35,252 nt of DNA, taken from an uncultured Clostridia bacterium. GTDB lineage: Bacteria; Bacillota; Limnochordia; Darwinibacteriales; DTU012. Shown here piece after piece: positions 16,415 through 24,772 of the stretch. The stretch spans positions 1 to 35,252 of the forward strand of contig FIZJ01000024.1 of NCBI GenBank assembly GCA_900019385.1, read 5' to 3'. The stretch's first letter is position 1. Each line of letters starts with the position of its first letter. Below the pieces are notes generated by a model. It ran no database searches, was not told the origin of the DNA, and saw only the letters and a program-made list of their open reading frames with translations. A program made the position numbers and the translations under genes.

Positions 16415-17251
16415 GTGAAGCAGGTCTTGGTCTCGACAGCCACATTGCCAATGGCAGTCAGGAGAGCGTTTTACGACTATGAGGGGATCTTTGAGGCCTA
16501 TGAGAAGCTTGAGGCAGATGGGGTCGAGCTGGTATTCTTGCCCGAATGGGACAGCGGTCGGCCTCCTGTCACGCCCACCTCAGCGGATTGGCAGGTAACC
16601 TCGAAAATTGAGTCCTCCGAGATTGTCGACCTGTGCGTTTCAAAAGGCATCCCAATACCCATAGTCCATATCAACCGAGATGTGGGTACCAGGATAAGCT
16701 CAATAAGCAAGGACGATGTCAGGATTGGGCAGCGAATTCTCGATGACAACCTGGCTGCAGCCACAGTGGCAGGTTCAGAGATCGGCGTGCTTCACCTCTG
16801 GGACACCTATAGCAAGAGCATAGACATCAAGACGGTGTTTGACAGAGTGCATGAGGTTTCCAAGGACTATGAGATAAAGCTGGCGATTGAGAACATCCCG
16901 ATAAGCGACCCAAGTTTGACGGCTGCCGCAGTGTGGGAGCGGCTTGAGGAGATCATGCCACAAGACTACGGCTTTACGCTCGATCTCAACTGGTGCTCGC
17001 TGTATGACAACTTCGCAGAGCTTGCCGCTCATATTGACAGGATAATGCATGTTCACGTTCAGGGCGCTGTCTCGAGGCCCGAGGAGGGTGTCGAGACTAT
17101 GGTTCCGAGAGTCGGGCAGCTTGACATCCTAAGCAGCCTGTCGGAACTGTGCAGTATGGGATATGACCGAACCATAACCCTGGAGCTAAATCGTCCGACA
17201 GGCCTTCATGATTTCGAGGCTGCTTTGAGCATGATTGCATCAAGGATCTAG
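16415..17251 (+). CDS. Sugar-phosphate isomerase/epimerase-like TIM-barrel protein
   Basis: A 278-residue protein of the xylose-isomerase-like TIM-barrel superfamily. Metal-site positions of the family are visible: Glu in AIENIP (strand 5), Asp in FTLDLNW (strand 6), His in IMHVHVQGA (strand 7) and Glu in ITLELNRP (strand 8). Members isomerise sugars or cut DNA at abasic sites; the short form and lack of a basic face point to the isomerase/epimerase group, substrate unknown. The GTG at 16415 has GGGGAGG five bases upstream; the ATG at 16388 has no site. It stands alone and converges with metX. Confidence 0.75.
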   Translation: MKQVLVSTATLPMAVRRAFYDYEGIFEAYEKLEADGVELVFLPEWDSGRPPVTPTSADWQVTSKIESSEIVDLCVSKGIPIPIVHINRDVGTRISSISKDDVRIGQRILDDNLAAATVAGSEIGVLHLWDTYSKSIDIKTVFDRVHEVSKDYEIKLAIENIPISDPSLTAAAVWERLEEIMPQDYGFTLDLNWCSLYDNFAELAAHIDRIMHVHVQGAVSRPEEGVETMVPRVGQLDILSSLSELCSMGYDRTITLELNRPTGLHDFEAALSMIASRI

Positions 17252-17298
17252 AGATAACTCAGCCTCTATGGCCAACCAAGCCGCGAGGCCGGGTTGTG

Positions 17299-18552
17299 TC
17301 ACAGACCTATCTGTGAGTAGAGGGGTGGAGATAGCCGCTTTGTCGTTTGTCCATCCAGAAACGCCTTGACTACCTCAGTAAGCGTCTCAGTCTCAATCAA
17401 GAACGCGTCGTGTCCGGCAGATGACGGTATCTCTACGTACGTAACCCTTTTTTCGCACTTCGCCAAACTCAGAGCTAGTTGCTCCATCTGAGCCGGAGTA
17501 TACAGCCAATCTGAACTAAACGATACTAATAGGAACGTTGCTTTGGCACGTGACAGCGCTCTCTCCAAATCGCCGTCGCCCCAATCTGACGCGTCGTAGT
17601 AGTCCATTGCTCTTGTGATACAGAGATAGCTGTTGGCATCAAACCTCTCCACGAACTTCTCGCCTTGGTGATCGAGATAGCTCTCAACCTCAAATTCAGT
17701 AGAAAACCCGTAGGAAGGCCCACAGCCATGGCGATAACGCCGTCCAAATTTGGCTTCCAGCGACTCTTCGGACAGATATGTGATGTGCGCGAGGCGTCGA
17801 GCTACTGACAAGCCAACTCGTGGGGGCACGCCGTCGTAGTAGTCTCCGCCCCTGAAGTTGGGATCGTTGACAATAGCGTAACGGCCCACCGCGTTAAAGG
17901 CCAGGCCTTGAGCGCTGAGCCGGGCTGAGGCGCCTATTACGATCGCGCTTTCTACCCTCTCCGGATAGGCGAGAGCCCACTCTAGTGCTTGCTGGCCTCC
18001 AAGCGATCCACCGATGACTGCCTTTAGCTTGTCAATCTTGAGGTGGGTGACAAGGCGCTCCTCCAGCCTGACCCAGTCACCTACTGTGACAACTGGGAAG
18101 CTTGATCCGTAGGGCTTGCCCGAACTAGGGTCGGTAGAAGAGGGTCCGGTTGTTCCATAGCAGCTTCCAAGGACGTTTGAGCACACGACGAAGTACTTGT
18201 TGGTATCGAGCGCTTTGCCTGGCCCGATCATTGAGTCCCACCATCCTGGCCTGTCTGCTCTCCAAGGTCGGCCCTGCTCAAGGGCATCAGGATCCCAACC
18301 TGCCGCGTGTGCGTCGCCTGACAGCGCGTGACAAACAAGAATAGCGTTGTCTCGGTCGGAGTTTAGTTTGCCATATGTCTCGTATGTGACATCGATCGGC
18401 CAAAACGGCCTGCCGCATTGGAGAACTAGGGGATTCTCTTGGTCTGCCAGCCTCGCCAAAGACGACCTGACATACCCGACAGACGTCGGTGAATCCGGCG
18501 GGTCGTAGTCCCGTCTTCTGACTCGCGAGACTCGGTAAGCCGCTATTGCCAT
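17299..18552 (-). CDS. metX: Homoserine O-acetyltransferase
   Basis: A 417-residue alpha/beta-hydrolase-fold enzyme that activates homoserine with acetyl-CoA in methionine synthesis. The nucleophile elbow is GGSLGGQQALEW, the catalytic Asp lies in SFSSDWLYTPAQM and the His in SSAGHDAFLIE. The YGKLNSDRDNAILVCHALSGDAHAAG region and the oxyanion/substrate loop NVLGSCYGTTGPSS are family hallmarks. GGGAGGAGG precedes the ATG. It lies 15 bases after metY in one operon under the SAM riboswitch. Some members use succinyl-CoA; the assignment as acetyltransferase follows pairing with an O-acetylhomoserine sulfhydrylase. Confidence 0.93.
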   Translation of the reverse strand: MAIAAYRVSRVRRRDYDPPDSPTSVGYVRSSLARLADQENPLVLQCGRPFWPIDVTYETYGKLNSDRDNAILVCHALSGDAHAAGWDPDALEQGRPWRADRPGWWDSMIGPGKALDTNKYFVVCSNVLGSCYGTTGPSSTDPSSGKPYGSSFPVVTVGDWVRLEERLVTHLKIDKLKAVIGGSLGGQQALEWALAYPERVESAIVIGASARLSAQGLAFNAVGRYAIVNDPNFRGGDYYDGVPPRVGLSVARRLAHITYLSEESLEAKFGRRYRHGCGPSYGFSTEFEVESYLDHQGEKFVERFDANSYLCITRAMDYYDASDWGDGDLERALSRAKATFLLVSFSSDWLYTPAQMEQLALSLAKCEKRVTYVEIPSSAGHDAFLIETETLTEVVKAFLDGQTTKRLSPPLYSQIGL

Positions 18553-18567
18553 CCCTGCACCTCCTCC

Positions 18568-19881
18568 CTACGACTGGCTAGCCTGGATCGCCTGATCAAG
18601 GTCAGCGATTATGTCTTCCGGGTCCTCTATTCCGACAGAGAGTCTGATGAACTCGTCGGATACACCTGCCTTTGCTCGCTCCTCTGGCGACAGTTGTTGA
18701 TGAGTGGTCGAAGCCGGATGTATGATGAGCGTCTTGGCATCCCCGATGTTTGCCAGATGAGAAATGAGCCGAACGGAGTCTATCAGCTTTGTCCCGGCGC
18801 TGTACCCGCCCTTGATCCCAAACCCGATGATTGCGCCAAAACCGTTGGTCAGATACTTGCGTGCTCTGTCGTGGTCAGGATGTCTTTCTAGCCCCGGGTA
18901 GTTGACCCATGCTATACTCGGGTGTCCTTCGAGCCACCTTGCCACCTTGAGGGCGTTTTCGCAGTGTCTGCTCATGCGTAGGTGAAGTGTCTCGAGCCCC
19001 TGCAGGATTAGAAACGAGTTAAACGGAGAAAGGACCGGGCCGAGGTCGCGCAGGAGCTGGCAGCGAGCCTTTGTTATGAAAGCAGTGCTTTTCGTTCCCA
19101 ACTCTCTGTCTCCGCCGAACGCTTGGTGCCACGAAATCCCATGGTACGAAGGATCCGGCTCGACTAGGTCCGGAAATCTCCCATTGTCCCAGTCAAACGT
19201 GCCTGATTCGACGATCGCCCCGCCGATAGAGGTGCCGTGGCCGCCGATGAACTTCGTCAGTGAGTGCACCACAATGTCGGCACCGAGCCCAAAAGGCCTC
19301 AGGAGGTAGGGGGTAGTAACAGTGTTGTCTACGATCAGAGGTATGCCGTTCTTGTGAGCGACCTCTGCGATGGCTTCGTAGTCGTCTACGTTGTTTTTGG
19401 GGTTTCCAATGGACTCTAGATAGACACACTTGGTCTTGTCGTCTATGGCTTTTTCGACATTGGTTGGATCGGAGGTGTCCACCAGTCTAGCTGTAATCCC
19501 GAGCTTTGAAAACGTGTGGTGAAATAGGTTGTAAGTGCCCCCATACAGGAAGCTGGAGGATACGATATTGTCTCCTGCCTTCGCTAGATTGAGAATGGCT
19601 AATGTGATGGCGGCCTGGCCTGACGAGACAGCCAGCGCGGCACTGCCGCCCTCAAGCTGTGCCAGCCTCTTTTCCAGCACGTCTGTGGTCGGATTTCCTA
19701 GTCGCGTGTAGATGTAGCCGGTATCTTTCAGACTGAAGAGGTCGGCTGCATGGGCAGACGAGTCAAACCCGTACGAGGTCGTCTGGTAGATCGGAACAGC
19801 TCTGGCCTTTGTAGCGGAGTCAATCGTCTGTCCGCCATGGATTGCGGTCGTGTCGAATGAGCAGCTGAGCTTGTCGGTCAT
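18568..19881 (-). CDS. metY: O-acetylhomoserine sulfhydrylase (aminocarboxypropyltransferase)
   Basis: A 437-residue PLP enzyme of the Cys/Met metabolism family that makes homocysteine from O-acetylhomoserine and sulfide. Family marks are [44 protein letters not shown] and the PLP lysine in [11 protein letters not shown]. The C-terminal [15 protein letters not shown] is typical of this branch. The start at 19881 has AGGAGG nine bases upstream; the longer frame from 19950 runs through the terminator and riboswitch and is not a gene. It is the first gene of the metY-metX pair. Confidence 0.94.
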   Translation of the reverse strand: MTDKLSCSFDTTAIHGGQTIDSATKARAVPIYQTTSYGFDSSAHAADLFSLKDTGYIYTRLGNPTTDVLEKRLAQLEGGSAALAVSSGQAAITLAILNLAKAGDNIVSSSFLYGGTYNLFHHTFSKLGITARLVDTSDPTNVEKAIDDKTKCVYLESIGNPKNNVDDYEAIAEVAHKNGIPLIVDNTVTTPYLLRPFGLGADIVVHSLTKFIGGHGTSIGGAIVESGTFDWDNGRFPDLVEPDPSYHGISWHQAFGGDRELGTKSTAFITKARCQLLRDLGPVLSPFNSFLILQGLETLHLRMSRHCENALKVARWLEGHPSIAWVNYPGLERHPDHDRARKYLTNGFGAIIGFGIKGGYSAGTKLIDSVRLISHLANIGDAKTLIIHPASTTHQQLSPEERAKAGVSDEFIRLSVGIEDPEDIIADLDQAIQASQS

Positions 19882-19900
19882 CTTGTCATTCCTCCTAAGA

Positions 19901-19929
19901 GAAAACCCTCTTCGATGAGAAGAGGGTTC
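19901..19929 (-). terminator. Intrinsic terminator of the SAM riboswitch
   Basis: On the minus strand AACCCTCTTC and GAAGAGGGTT form a 10-bp stem with a 5-base loop, followed by TTTTCTCTT. It stands between the aptamer and metY and is the expected off-switch when S-adenosylmethionine is bound. No explicit anti-terminator pairing was worked out. Confidence 0.85.
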
Positions 19930-19939
19930 AAAACCGCCC

Positions 19940-20055
19940 TCTCTTCTCATCTTTCCGGCATAGTGCCGGCTGGAATTGGCACCTTTCCATCGTCTGATGG
20001 CGGTTGCCGAAGGGTCATTGGGCCAGTCCCTCGCCTTCTCTGGATAAGAAGATAG
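19940..20055 (-). promoter_or_regulatory. SAM-I (S-box) riboswitch
   Basis: The minus strand reads CTTATCCAGAGAAGGCGAGG, then GACTGGCCC, ATGA, CCCTTCGGCAACC, AAAGGTGCCAATTCC and a closing GATGAGAA that pairs with the opening TTCTTATC. These are the conserved helices and junctions of the SAM-I aptamer. It controls metY-metX by transcription termination in response to S-adenosylmethionine. Confidence 0.95.
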
Positions 20056-20324
20056 ATGCGCGCCATATAGTAGACTATGTTTATCAACTTAGTTGGGAAT
20101 GTAGTGTTTAGGCTGAGCATACCACTGGCGTCAGCGGCGATCAATCCCCAACATGCGGTGTCTCAGGCTATGGGCTCCTCGTCGCTCACTATTGCGGGCT
20201 CATTTGCTGTATATCTGACCATTACGATTGATTAGGTGTAGATTAGTGCTAGGCCGATCTACGGCGATTCCTTTATGCGAGCCGGGAAGGCGCTTAAGTA
20301 GTGATCAGCGCGAGTAGAGGTGGT

Positions 20325-20890
20325 CTAGAGCGGTTGGCACTGCTCGCAGAAGTATATGCTGCCGCCAAGAAACGCAGCCTTCTTTATCAGCGAGCCACAT
20401 GCAGGACACGGACTGTCTACGGTTTTTTGCTCAGCACAGTCTCGTATCCACCCGGGTTGCCAAATAGGTCACGCTCAGTATCTCTTCCGCCCTTATCAAC
20501 CATCTCCCTAAGCACTGATTTGACAGAGTCGAACAGCGTATGCAGTTGTTCTTTAGACAGCGTCGAGACCTTGCGCTTGGGGTGGATCTGGGCTGTCCAC
20601 AAGATATCCTGCAAGACACCGTTGCCTAGCCCAGGTATGCGCTGTTCGGTCGCAAGAAGCGCTTTTGCAGATAGGGATTCGAGCCTCTGGCCTTGCAGGA
20701 GCGACTTAAAGCGGGTATAGTCGAACTCATCCGCTAAGGGTGAGGGTTTGGTCCTTGCTCCTAGGTGATATGAGTTGTCAAACTCTCCATATGCCCTAAG
20801 GATGTCTGAGATTACAAGAGTCGTGATTTCAGCGTCCTGAGGTATCTCAAACGAGTGTTCGATACCCGTCAGTTCTTCCCTGTAGGCTGT
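20325..20890 (-). pseudogene. Truncated, frameshifted Fpg/Nei-family DNA glycosylase
   Basis: The minus strand encodes the H2TH and zinc-finger part of an Fpg/endonuclease VIII-type glycosylase: EFDNSYHLGARTKPSPLADEFD, then LATEQRIPGLGNGVLQDILW, then RDLFGNPGGYETVLSKK, and, in another frame, CPACG(x13)YFCEQCQ. The frame breaks at a run of six T (20423-20428, plus strand); a seventh base would restore SKKTVDSPCPACG. The N-terminal catalytic domain (about 110 residues, with the Pro-Glu start) is missing: the open frame runs back only to a TAG at 20891-20893 with no start codon and abuts the end of the next gene. So it is both 5'-truncated and frameshifted. Confidence 0.85.
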
Positions 20891-21690
20891 CTAGTATCCA
20901 ACTCATTCTGTTGGTGCCCGAACGCGGCTTCTTGGTGCAGCTCTTGCCCGTTGACGATGACTCGGTCTACGCCGCGAATGAGCAGCGGAAGCCTGCTGAG
21001 GAAGCTCAGAGTCTGCTGATCAGGAATGATTCCGTTTAGCGTGAGGGTTCGTCCGCCAGACAGGGCGCCTACTTCTTTGATCCGGGCGCTGCGAGCATCG
21101 TCTCTTCTGCGAAGGAGTTCCCATACAGAATAGATGTTTTCGGCTGCCTGGTTCTTTGTCAGCCGGGCATAGGCACTGAGGGTGAAGTCTTGGCAGTCCT
21201 GCAGAATAACGCCTGCAACCCATGCCAACATCACGACTAGCACATTGAGCTGTCTAGCAGTTTCGGACATCGCTAGCAACACTGCAGCTATACCGATGCT
21301 GAGAGCTATCTCTCCATAGCTTGCTCGAAACTCAACTAGTTGCCCAATCATGAATGTCACGTACTTGTTTCGCCTGGCGGAGTACCGCCTCAACAGCGAA
21401 GCCACAATGCACACTGCACCGAACGCGAGGCCATACGGCCATACAGTTTTCAGCATAGACAACAAGGTTGTGCCCGCGACGGGTACAGTGAACATAGCTC
21501 CTTTGGATGCCACAAAGAGGACCAACCAAAGGACGTTTGCAAGAACCCACGGAGACAACGACAGCAGAAATCCCCAGACAAACGCAATCGGCAACGTAAC
21601 GTAGAGCGGCAATACTCCTGCCCTGAGTTCACACAAATGAACCCCCGGGCCCTGACGCGAGAACACCGATTTCTCGAAACCACCTACCAC
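20869..21690 (-). CDS. Multi-pass membrane protein, possibly with a BON-like tail
   Basis: A 273-residue protein I do not recognise. About five hydrophobic helices lie between residues 28 and 175 (two near 28-70, one near 80-100, two near 133-175). A soluble C-terminal part follows, with GGRTLTLNGIIPDQQTLSFL...RGVDRVIVNG, whose strand-helix-strand shape resembles a BON domain; this is tentative. The GTG at 21690 stands six bases after GAGGAGGG, better than the ATG at 21696, which touches it. Its 3' end abuts the glycosylase remnant, as if a deletion had joined them. Confidence 0.6.
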   Translation of the reverse strand: MVGGFEKSVFSRQGPGVHLCELRAGVLPLYVTLPIAFVWGFLLSLSPWVLANVLWLVLFVASKGAMFTVPVAGTTLLSMLKTVWPYGLAFGAVCIVASLLRRYSARRNKYVTFMIGQLVEFRASYGEIALSIGIAAVLLAMSETARQLNVLVVMLAWVAGVILQDCQDFTLSAYARLTKNQAAENIYSVWELLRRRDDARSARIKEVGALSGGRTLTLNGIIPDQQTLSFLSRLPLLIRGVDRVIVNGQELHQEAAFGHQQNELDTRQPTGKN

Positions 21691-22304
21691 AGTCATCCCT
21701 CCTCTGACTGCCCGTTGGGAGGTCGCCGAGAACGCCCATCAAGGCCCAAAATACCCACCGCAAGCCCGTGCAGGGTGGAAAGAAAGGTGCCTTAGCATCG
21801 TGCCTGGCTGAGTCTGGCTGGATTGTTGATCCTATTATGATCAATTTTCCCGCCGTTGTCGAGGCTTCTTGTATAAATCTTGCATTAATGGGTTGCGATT
21901 TTTGGCAATTGTTTGGAGCACTGGTCTGAACTGGGGAAGACCTTGAGTTCGAGACCGTGTTATGGTGCCTTTGTTGCCAGCATCGCTACTCGACTAGAAT
22001 GGCAAGTAAATGCTCACATGTTCTGAGCAGGCAGGTAAGCCTCGGAGTAGTTTGCCTCGAAAGCCTGCGAATCCGCTTGTCATCAAGGAAGTACCTTACG
22101 GCTGGACGTTTTGTCCGCTATGCCGGTACCGCCAAAGGGGAGCTTGTTAGAGACGTCGAGCTGATATCTTGACCCCTATGAAGGGAATGAGGCTTACGTT
22201 GAGAAGTTGAAAACAGCGGCTATGTAGTGCCTGCATTGCCTCGTTATCGAACAGACCGGAGATAAACGACAATCTCTCGAGACATCGGAAGGAGAGGACG
22301 ACAT
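21691..22304. other. Gene-free spacer
   Basis: No supported gene. A TTGATC/GATCAA inverted repeat with a 7-base centre lies at 21826-21844, upstream of the minus-strand membrane protein, and could be an operator. A 71-codon plus-strand frame (21957-22172) has no ribosome site and no protein-like pattern. AGGAGAGG at the right end serves the gene at 22305. Confidence 0.4.
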
Positions 22305-23072
22305 ATGAGACAGTATGTGGTCACTCCAGCTGCAGGAAAGCGGCTGATCGCAAAGGGGATCTCCGAGCACCCTGAGGTCTTGCGAGCGTTGAAAGAAGGG
22401 ACAGTCGTGGTTCTTGCAGGAACCACCAATGGGTATGTTGCAGAGGAGCTGCTCGGTAAGATCGGTCAAGCTGACGGGTTTAGCATGAAAGGGTTTGTTC
22501 GCGGAATCACTGTGCCCCCGTATGTGTCAACTACTGAGATCGGGCGTTCGCCTGGCGGGCATCAATTCCCTGGTGATGTAGTAATAGTTAAGGGAAACTG
22601 GATCAAGGGGAAGACCGTATTCGATGTTGTCGATGACTTGCAGGAAGGCGATGTCATCTTAAAGGGTGCGAACTCGATCGACCTGACGAGGAAGCAGGCT
22701 GCGATACTCATCGGGCACCCGAAGTGCGGGACTATAGGTGTAATCATGCAAGCCGCCATAGGCAGGCGTGTTAGGCTCATCTTGCCCGTCGGCCTTGAGA
22801 AGCGTGTGCCGTCGGATCTGAACGAGCTCGCTGCAAGGGTCAATAGCCCTGGCTCAGAAGGGCCGCGGCTCTTTCCTGTTTCAGGAGAGGTCTTTACAGA
22901 GATCGAGGCCCTGTCGCTCTTGACCGGTGCCAAGGCTGAGATAGTCGCTGCCGGTGGTATCTGTGGTGCTGAGGGTGCCGTATGGCTAGCAGTCTGGGGC
23001 TCGGATGAAGAGATGGAGAAGGCAAATGCTCTCATGGAGTCTGTCGTGGGAGAACCGCAGTATTCGTTATAG
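22305..23072 (+). CDS. Conserved hypothetical protein (GTTNGYVAEELL family)
   Basis: A 255-residue soluble protein. It has motifs I associate with an uncharacterised conserved family found in anaerobic Firmicutes and archaea: PAAGKRLIAKGI, VLAGTTNGYVAEELL, GDVILKGANSID, GRRVRLILPVGLEKRV, and a glycine-rich IVAAGGICGAEGAVWLAV. The glycine-rich and GTTN segments suggest a nucleotide- or sugar-binding fold, but no catalytic residues are known to me. GGAGAGG lies upstream of the ATG. A HAD hydrolase follows 75 bases later on the same strand, perhaps in one unit. Function unknown. Confidence 0.8.
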   Translation: MRQYVVTPAAGKRLIAKGISEHPEVLRALKEGTVVVLAGTTNGYVAEELLGKIGQADGFSMKGFVRGITVPPYVSTTEIGRSPGGHQFPGDVVIVKGNWIKGKTVFDVVDDLQEGDVILKGANSIDLTRKQAAILIGHPKCGTIGVIMQAAIGRRVRLILPVGLEKRVPSDLNELAARVNSPGSEGPRLFPVSGEVFTEIEALSLLTGAKAEIVAAGGICGAEGAVWLAVWGSDEEMEKANALMESVVGEPQYSL

Positions 23073-23147
23073 GTATCCTGCTAGTGAATACAAGTGGCAG
23101 GCACGACTTCAACCTCAATGGCGTTTTAACATAAGGAGTGAGCTCCG

Positions 23148-23801
23148 ATGATTGGAGAGCGTCTGCAGACCGCAGACAGGATCCGGGTAGTGCTGTTTGA
23201 TGTCGGTGGGGTGCTGGTAGAGCTCGTCGGAACCCCGATGCTACTGTCATGGGCCGGGATTGAGTTGTCCCCAGATGATGTGTGGGAGAAGTGGCTGACA
23301 TCTCCTGCAGTTAGGGCCTTTGAGATCGGCAAAATCAGTGCCTCGGAATTCGCAGTTCGCCTCATACGCGAGATGAAGCTGGCGGTAGAACCTGATGAAT
23401 TGCTAGAACAGTTTGTCAAGTGGCCCAGAGACCTGTACCCCGAGACGCTTGAGTTGATCAACAGCATACCCGAGCGATATATAAAGGCGACGCTCAGCAA
23501 CTGCAATTGCCTGCATTGGCCTCGCATCATGAACGAAATGGGCTTGGGCGAGATGTTCGACTTCCACTTCGCATCTCACCTCACTGGTAAGATCAAGCCT
23601 GATGAAGACGCGTTTTTGCAGGTCATCCATGGGATCGGGTGCAGCCCGTCAGAGATCCTGTACCTGGATGATAACAGGTTGAACACTGAGGCGGCAGAAA
23701 GGCTGGGGATAGTGGCTGTTCAGGTCAAAGGAGCAAAGCAGGCAACAGATGTGCTCTTTGAGGCAGGGATCATACCGGTCAGCAGGTTGATAGCCAAGTA
23801 G
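23148..23801 (+). CDS. HAD-family hydrolase (IA subgroup)
   Basis: A 217-residue haloacid dehalogenase-like protein. Motif I is LFDVGGVLV, with the nucleophile Asp but Gly in place of the usual second Asp, as in the YihX/epoxide-hydrolase-N-domain branch. Motif II Ser lies in ATLSNCN, motif III Lys in GKIKPDEDAF, and motif IV is LYLDDNRLN. Residues about 20-90 form a helical cap. Such proteins are usually small-molecule phosphatases; loss of the second Asp makes this uncertain. AAGGAGTGAG precedes the ATG. Confidence 0.8.
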   Translation: MIGERLQTADRIRVVLFDVGGVLVELVGTPMLLSWAGIELSPDDVWEKWLTSPAVRAFEIGKISASEFAVRLIREMKLAVEPDELLEQFVKWPRDLYPETLELINSIPERYIKATLSNCNCLHWPRIMNEMGLGEMFDFHFASHLTGKIKPDEDAFLQVIHGIGCSPSEILYLDDNRLNTEAAERLGIVAVQVKGAKQATDVLFEAGIIPVSRLIAK

Positions 23802-23836
23802 TGCGAGTTAGCGAATGCACGTTTGGAGGTATGGTC

Positions 23837-23923
23837 GTGGATGAGTACGACAAGATCGCTGACTGGGACAACTACGTGTTTGTAGCTCAAAGGCAGCCCG
23901 TCAAGGTAGCAAAGGGGAGATGA
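23837..23923 (+). CDS. Possible 28-residue small protein
   Basis: A GTG seven bases after GGAGG opens a 28-codon frame, MDEYDKIADWDNYVFVAQ..., acidic at the front and basic at the end, closing with TGA. It follows the HAD gene by 36 bases. The ribosome site and composition are reasonable, but the frame is too short to judge without homologues. The rest of 23924-24186 shows nothing coding. Confidence 0.3.
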   Translation: MDEYDKIADWDNYVFVAQRQPVKVAKGR

Positions 23924-24186
23924 GGGCAGTATGCACGCATTGGGGCCGTAGACAGACATATGCAGCGAGCGAGCCAAGTACTCGAAAGCCAGAGTTCCGA
24001 CTCCGGTCGTCAGAGAGATCTGCAGGAGGCGTTATCGCAGCCTGAGGGGACGAGCAAAGCACGAGGTCTTTCAGGTATGTGACGAGTTGTTGGCATCCCA
24101 TAGTCGAAAAAGGAGCTGATGAGCTAAGACCGCTCAGGCACTCGGGCTCAGCCTCAACTCCCAAGTCGATTTCAGACGTCTGAGTA

Positions 24187-24711
24187 CTAGTTTAGAGTAA
24201 GAATTGTAGCCATTATGGTGTCTTCGTACGTGTCTGACGGCAGTTCCCACCAGGCGTCTCGAAGCAGCTCGGCGCCGAGGAATCGGACGTTCAGCCAGCC
24301 GCGGTATCTGCTGGGAGCTATAGGTGTGAAGGTTACTTCCTCTCCGCCTTGAAACGGCGGTGTGCTCGTTGGGCCGGATGGGTCGGGCTCGATGCTCGGT
24401 ATTTCCGGCCTGTCGAACACTTGATACCTCACGTATATGTTGAGCAACCGATTTGGAAACCCGACAGACCTCAGTTGAACCTGCACAGGGGCGTTTGTTG
24501 TCACAGTGAAGCTAGGCCAGTTCATGCCGTCTGTGCCCAGTGTGACACTTAGGTCGGTTGTTGACTGTTCCCATTCAAACTTGGCGTAAGGCGCAACCGA
24601 CGCCCTGACCTGCAGTGTGCGTGAATCGAACACCTCAGCAGACGTAGTTGCAGGCATTGCCAGAAGCGAGAGAACTGCAACCAGAGCTAACAGGCGTGAC
24701 TTTCTTAACAT
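24187..24711 (-). CDS. Secreted beta-rich subunit, SCPU/DUF4402-like (member 1)
   Basis: A 174-residue protein with a signal peptide ending near residue 25 (TTSAEV). The mature part opens with SRTLQVRASVAPYAKFEW, has a NAPVQVQL core strand, a Pro-rich loop near residues 110-125, and ends YEDTIMATILTL. This start, core and end pattern recurs in the four secreted proteins at 29299, 30050, 30811 and 33634. It resembles fibre subunits of the SCPU/DUF4402 type, which is inference. It lies 62 bases after the BTAD regulator on the same strand, so regulator and subunit are probably co-transcribed. GGAGGTG lies upstream of the ATG. Confidence 0.65.
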   Translation of the reverse strand: MLRKSRLLALVAVLSLLAMPATTSAEVFDSRTLQVRASVAPYAKFEWEQSTTDLSVTLGTDGMNWPSFTVTTNAPVQVQLRSVGFPNRLLNIYVRYQVFDRPEIPSIEPDPSGPTSTPPFQGGEEVTFTPIAPSRYRGWLNVRFLGAELLRDAWWELPSDTYEDTIMATILTLN

Positions 24712-24772
24712 ATCGGCCAGTCACCTCCAGCTACTAGGCTTGAGGGGCATTACACTCCACAACGGGCATCTA

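Noticed and set aside
20423-20428. Programmed -1 frameshift in the glycosylase
   Set aside because: In the reading frame the run is AGC AAA AAA CCG, which is not a proper slippery heptamer, and the gene also lacks its N-terminus and start codon.
21957-22172. 71-codon plus-strand frame
   Set aside because: No ribosome site, Cys/Arg/Ser-rich chance composition, and no pattern of a real protein.
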